Below are positions 60,654-64,000 of a stretch of 64,000 nucleotides of DNA, in pieces. The number at the start of each line of letters is the position of its first letter. Position 1 is the stretch's first letter. This DNA is from Acidobacteriota bacterium (GTDB lineage Bacteria; Acidobacteriota; Holophagae; Acanthopleuribacterales; Acanthopleuribacteraceae). The stretch spans positions 30,840 through 94,839 of the forward strand of contig JACJWC010000019.1 in the NCBI GenBank assembly GCA_020637335.1, read 5' to 3'. The position numbers were made by a program, and so were the translations under genes. The notes under the pieces were generated by a model, which had not been told where the DNA came from, made no database searches, and worked only from the letters and a program-made list of their open reading frames with translations.

Positions 60654-61043
60654 TCAGGGTTTGGTGTTGAGGGCGAGTAGGAGGTGGCGGCCTAGCGTTT
60701 TGAGTTGGGTGTAATGGAGCGGGTTCCACAGGATCAGTTCGGCCATTTCGATTTCGCCCATCGCTTCGAACAGCTCGGCCAGGACTTCGATCCGCTCCTC
60801 TTCCAAAATGTCTTCGTTGAGGATATCGACCGCAACCCACTGCTCAAAATGCGAGGTAATCAAAAAGAAAAGGATCGGTTCGGCCAGATGCCCTTCCGCA
60901 CGCAAGGCCCGCAATTCTCCGTAACGCTCAGAAAAATAGCCCTCCGGTAAATCGTATTCCAGCCGATAGTGTTCCGGCCGGCTGGGTTGCTCCTGGCGCA
61001 GGCCCGGCCGATCTTCAGGCAGATCGAATCGAAACAGGCTCAT
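60654..61043 (-). CDS. Small acidic protein of unknown function
   Basis: A 129-residue protein rich in Glu and Leu, predicted helical (FERYGELRAL-like and EVLAELFEAMGEIEMAELIL stretches), with no motif or signal peptide recognised. Its ATG overlaps the stop of the upstream PfpI-like gene, so the two are one operon. Confidence 0.6.
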   Translation of the reverse strand: MSLFRFDLPEDRPGLRQEQPSRPEHYRLEYDLPEGYFSERYGELRALRAEGHLAEPILFFLITSHFEQWVAVDILNEDILEEERIEVLAELFEAMGEIEMAELILWNPLHYTQLKTLGRHLLLALNTKP

Positions 61044-61732
61044 GGTTTCTTTTCAGGTGCGGGCGGGAACGGCCCAAACGCCTTAAACGGAATCGCCGGA
61101 TCGGGCCAGGTGATGACAAGGCCTTGGGCCGAACGGGTTGCGTTTTCGCGGCCCATCCACTGTTCGGTCAGGTAGAGTGCGGGCTCGTAGGACCGTGCAC
61201 CGCCGACACTGGTGATGAACTTGCCGTCCTGAACGAACCAGACCTTTTCATGCACCTTAATTTTGGGGAATTTTTCGGCCAGCGCCTTTTGATCGGAAGG
61301 AAAGGTCGTGGCGTTCATACCGTCCAGAAGACCGGCATGGGCTAAAGCAAATGCACCATCACACAGGCTGATCACAACTTTGGCTTTGGCCCCCATTTCT
61401 TTGACAAAACGGCAGTATTCGGCGTCTTCAAAATCCTTGTCCATGGAGGTTTCCGTGCTCGGCACCACCAGAACATCCAGATCGGTGATCTGGTTGCAGG
61501 CCAAATCAACTTCCAGTCGCAGGCCCTCGGCCGTGCGGATTGGCTTACCATCTGGCGAAACCAAAAGACATTGGAAATAAGTGTTGGGATCGCGGTAGCG
61601 AGAATGCTCCAAAATATCGAACGGAGCCATCAGTTCGGAGTTAAATACCCCATTTTTGACTAAAAAAACGGTTTTAATCGGTTGGGCCCACAGACCCAAG
61701 CCAGCTATTAAAAAGAGGAAGATTCGATGCAT
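61040..61732 (-). CDS. Secreted DJ-1/PfpI-family protein
   Basis: A 230-residue protein from ATG 61732. A signal peptide (MHRIFLFLIAGLGLWAQ) precedes a class I glutamine amidotransferase-like/DJ-1 domain: IKTVFLVKNGVFNSELM, LDVLVVPST and VVISLCDGAFALAHAGLLDG with the nucleophile Cys, then TFPSDQKAL and FITSVGGAR. Export is unusual for the family. The substrate is unknown; it could be a chaperone, protease or glyoxalase-like enzyme. Confidence 0.85.
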   Translation of the reverse strand: MHRIFLFLIAGLGLWAQPIKTVFLVKNGVFNSELMAPFDILEHSRYRDPNTYFQCLLVSPDGKPIRTAEGLRLEVDLACNQITDLDVLVVPSTETSMDKDFEDAEYCRFVKEMGAKAKVVISLCDGAFALAHAGLLDGMNATTFPSDQKALAEKFPKIKVHEKVWFVQDGKFITSVGGARSYEPALYLTEQWMGRENATRSAQGLVITWPDPAIPFKAFGPFPPAPEKKP

Positions 61733-61793
61733 AAGCCCTTGCCCTGCGACCAATTTGGTCCATAATACCTCATTTATTTTGCCGGGAGGCTCT

Positions 61794-62273
61794 ATGCAAT
61801 CCAATGAGAAACGCGCTGCCTACCAATCTTTTATCGAAACGGTTCGCGCTGTTTTGGAAGACGAAAAACACCCCGTCACCAAAATGGCCACCATCGCTTG
61901 TCTCGGTAAACAACATCTGCCCACCTATTTCTGGGTGGGATTTTACTGCATGGTTGAGGGTGAATTGGTCGTGGGTCCGTACCAGGGCAGCTTAGGCTGT
62001 CTGCGCATCGCACTGGGCCGCGGCGTATGTGGCGCCAGCGCCGCACAGCGCAAAACCCTGGTCGTAGAGGACGTGCACGCTTTCGCCGACCACATCGCCT
62101 GTGATGCTGCCAGTAACTCTGAAATCGTGGTGCCGATTTTAAACAAGCAAGGCGAATTGCTCGGTGTGTTTGATGTGGACAGCACCGAATTCGGTTCCTT
62201 TGATGCCATCGACCAGGAATTTCTGGAAGCGCTGATGAACGAACACTTCAGCGACTGCGATCGCTTGATGTGA
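61794..62273 (+). CDS. msrC: Free methionine-(R)-sulfoxide reductase (GAF-type fRMsr)
   Basis: A 159-residue single GAF domain protein. Three Cys of the fRMsr family are kept (LGCLRI, GVCGAS, HIACDAASNSEIVVPI), and the ending LGVFDVDSTEF is typical. It reduces free Met-R-sulfoxide, complementing the exported MsrB at 29.9 kb. The start ATG 61794 has GGGAGG upstream; the open frame extends further back. Confidence 0.93.
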   Translation: MQSNEKRAAYQSFIETVRAVLEDEKHPVTKMATIACLGKQHLPTYFWVGFYCMVEGELVVGPYQGSLGCLRIALGRGVCGASAAQRKTLVVEDVHAFADHIACDAASNSEIVVPILNKQGELLGVFDVDSTEFGSFDAIDQEFLEALMNEHFSDCDRLM

Positions 62274-62300
62274 TCGGATCACATCACCCATAGCAGACGT

Positions 62301-64000
62301 TCAATGGCCCGGGACGGCCACAATCTGGCTGTTGCCATTCGAGAAGCTCAAAGCAAATCCAGTTAAAGCTGCCGAACCTTTAACCTGGACAAAGCTGTAG
62401 GTGGGTATCGGACCCGAAAACAAGTCGCGCAAAAGCGTGACCCACTTTTCACCGGGCGCCAAGTTGCGCTGAACCTGTTGCCCACTGCCATCGATCAAGG
62501 AGACCAGATTCAAACTGACGGATTGGGAGGTACTGGCCAGGTTGACTAAGGCCAGTCCACTAATCCAGGAACTGTCTTCGCGCAAACCCGACAGGGTGAG
62601 TTGGCTACTAAAAGAATCCGCCAGGCTTAAGCTGGAGGTGCCTCCGCTGGAAAGAAAGGTAAAGGTCAGAAGTCCGGTTACGTCTGCACCACCCGGATTG
62701 AGGCCCAACCAACCTGCCAATCCACTCATATTCGGAAATTCCGAGATAAGCGAATTGCGCCAACCTTTCCCGGCCGGGATCGAAATCACTTTGCTGCCCA
62801 AAGAATTACCGGTGCTATCAAACGCCGTCATCTCCACCGTCGCCGCAACGTTTGAACGGTTGACCAGCGCTAATACCGTGTCCCAGGCCCCATTCACAAA
62901 CGTCCAATGGGGCAAGACCAAAGGAAAACTGTCCAGGACCTGCCCGGCTTGAATTTGATAGGCACCAATCGTCGGAGCGCCAGATCGGGTTGCCCCAGAA
63001 AAATCGCGTTGCACTTGGTTGCTTAAAGTTCCAACTGGCGCCAAAGGCGGACTTGGCTGACCAGATGGGTCAAAATTTGGAATGGACGAAGCAACTTCAT
63101 CGGCCATGTTCCCGCTTGGATCCGGCCGAAAGTCTTCAAGGCTGGGTTCGGTTAAGTCGGGAATGGCCTGATTGATGCGATTCTGGGTTCGCAGGGCGGT
63201 TTCACTGCAGGTGGGATGGCTCGGCCCACAGCCCTGATCATCGCCAATACCCAAGGGAAGATCGGCGGGACCATTCCAAATCCAATTACCGGCCATACGA
63301 AAATCCTGATCACACACAACCGTTCCAACCGGAATGGCACCCGCAGGATTCGCACCCGGCCCAAAAACGGTTAAGTGCTGCCATTGACTCTGCACACCCT
63401 GTGGATTGAAAAAGAGATTGTTGTAAACATAAACGGATCGGTCAGGCACCAAAGCGGCAAATTCGGTTTGGTGAACACCCCAGGCACCCAAGGCCAGGTT
63501 GGACTGACAACGCGCGATATCGCCATCACAGGAACGCGAACCGAAAACGGTTTCAAACAAGTGGCTGCGCAGACCAATATGGTAAGCGGTATTGTGGGCG
63601 ATCAGGATCCGCAACCCCCCATTGACGCCAAAGGCCGCGCCATCCACGTGGTGCACGAGATTGTTGATCACCTTGATATCCATCGCCTCGTAATGCAACC
63701 AGGGCGAAACCATATACTCCAATCCCGTCCCTTGGCCGGCCGTGAAACCACCCACAACTGCATCGTAAAAAATGTTGCCTTCAATGACGAAATAAGCGGA
63801 TCCGCCTTTCAGGTAAGCAGCCCAATCGCCACCATCGTGAATGTGAGAACGGCGAATATGGCCGTATTGGATGGCCACCCCATCAATGGCATTTTCTTCT
63901 GCACCGTGGATGTCGGAATCTTCAATAAACACGTATTGGCACTGATTCATCTTCAGTGTTTCGTGGGAGATCGCGCGGCTCCCGCGCACCTCGCAGCGGC
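62301..64000 (-). CDS. Right-handed beta-helix repeat protein (5' partial)
   Basis: The frame stays open to the right edge, so the N-terminus is missing. The first ~300 visible residues show parallel beta-helix repeats (CQYVFIEDSDIHGAEENAIDG, GHIRRSHIHDGGDWAAYL, YFVIEGNIFYDAVVGGF), like pectate-lyase-type extracellular proteins. The C-terminal ~230 residues form a beta-sandwich-like region (TFVNGAWDTVLALVNRSN, SGLALVNLASTSQSV), resembling repeated sorting or adhesin domains. It is probably secreted or on the surface. Catalytic residues cannot be identified. Confidence 0.8.
   Translation of the reverse strand, partial: RCEVRGSRAISHETLKMNQCQYVFIEDSDIHGAEENAIDGVAIQYGHIRRSHIHDGGDWAAYLKGGSAYFVIEGNIFYDAVVGGFTAGQGTGLEYMVSPWLHYEAMDIKVINNLVHHVDGAAFGVNGGLRILIAHNTAYHIGLRSHLFETVFGSRSCDGDIARCQSNLALGAWGVHQTEFAALVPDRSVYVYNNLFFNPQGVQSQWQHLTVFGPGANPAGAIPVGTVVCDQDFRMAGNWIWNGPADLPLGIGDDQGCGPSHPTCSETALRTQNRINQAIPDLTEPSLEDFRPDPSGNMADEVASSIPNFDPSGQPSPPLAPVGTLSNQVQRDFSGATRSGAPTIGAYQIQAGQVLDSFPLVLPHWTFVNGAWDTVLALVNRSNVAATVEMTAFDSTGNSLGSKVISIPAGKGWRNSLISEFPNMSGLAGWLGLNPGGADVTGLLTFTFLSSGGTSSLSLADSFSSQLTLSGLREDSSWISGLALVNLASTSQSVSLNLVSLIDGSGQQVQRNLAPGEKWVTLLRDLFSGPIPTYSFVQVKGSAALTGFALSFSNGNSQIVAVPGH

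Noticed and set aside
1..64000. tRNA, rRNA or CRISPR arrays
   Set aside because: None was recognised by reading; no regular repeat-spacer pattern or rRNA-like conserved blocks were seen.

Overview
This 64 kb window is gene-dense Gram-negative bacterial chromosome of moderate GC (low-to-mid 50s % by eye). The setting includes TonB-dependent receptors, a cytochrome c maturation operon, a chemosensory cluster, many hybrid histidine kinases and many secreted proteins. Start codons are mixed (ATG, GTG, TTG) and genes very often overlap by 4 bp (ATGA, TTGA). The content suggests a large-genome environmental bacterium such as an Acidobacteriota (Holophagae/Acanthopleuribacter-like) or Myxococcota-like lineage. 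This is an inference from gene content; no rRNA or tRNA gene was seen that could fix the taxonomy.

Layout. 1-1.8 kb: end of a helical-repeat/receiver protein. 1.8-7.7 kb: System I cytochrome c maturation operon (ccmE, ccmF, a CcmI-like zinc-ribbon protein, ccmA, ccmB, ccmC, ccmD) followed by an overlapping alpha/beta hydrolase. CcmE carries CxxxY instead of HxxxY, and no ccmG or ccmH is present. 7.9-12.3 kb: TPR/cyclic-nucleotide-binding protein, def-fmt, and an ECF sigma/anti-sigma/secreted-protein trio. 12.4-21.7 kb: a kinase, a DUF4388-type regulator, CheD and an HDOD protein, then cheB-cheR on the minus strand and divergent cheA-cheW. CheB has a degenerate receiver and CheD lacks its catalytic His. 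21.8-23.9 kb: DUF2089-like regulator plus membrane protein, and an SDR with a clear terminator. 24.0-27.6 kb: two adjacent RlaP/COG3541-type nucleotidyltransferases divergent from a MoxR-like AAA+ ATPase.

27.7-32.7 kb: hybrid kinase, msrB, pnuC-nadR (NAD salvage), and a fasciclin protein with terminator. 32.8-39.7 kb: two tandem paralogous TonB-dependent receptors and a secreted beta-propeller protein. 39.8-50.5 kb: a large hybrid kinase, a secreted methyltransferase-like protein, a LytS/LytR-like pair, a small secreted protein, and a giant ligand-sensing hybrid kinase. 50.7-55.4 kb: a tight four-gene operon containing an unknown protein, a metallopeptidase-vWA fusion, an unknown protein and a PaaK-like adenylate-forming enzyme. 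55.4-58.9 kb: TMTC-like membrane TPR protein with a small zinc protein, a secreted unknown and a nitrilase. 58.9-60.0 kb: intergenic island with inverted palindromic repeats. 60.0-64.0 kb: an AT-richer double-CXXCG (SitI6-like?) gene, a small unknown, a secreted DJ-1/PfpI protein, a free methionine-(R)-sulfoxide reductase and the end of a beta-helix protein.

The most interesting candidate system is the split set formed by the MoxR ATPase with two nucleotidyltransferases (24-27.6 kb) and the metallopeptidase-vWA/ligase operon (50.7-55.4 kb). MoxR ATPases normally work with vWA partners, so these two loci may form one ATP-driven machine. The altered Ccm locus and the chemosensory cluster with altered CheB and CheD are the next most interesting.
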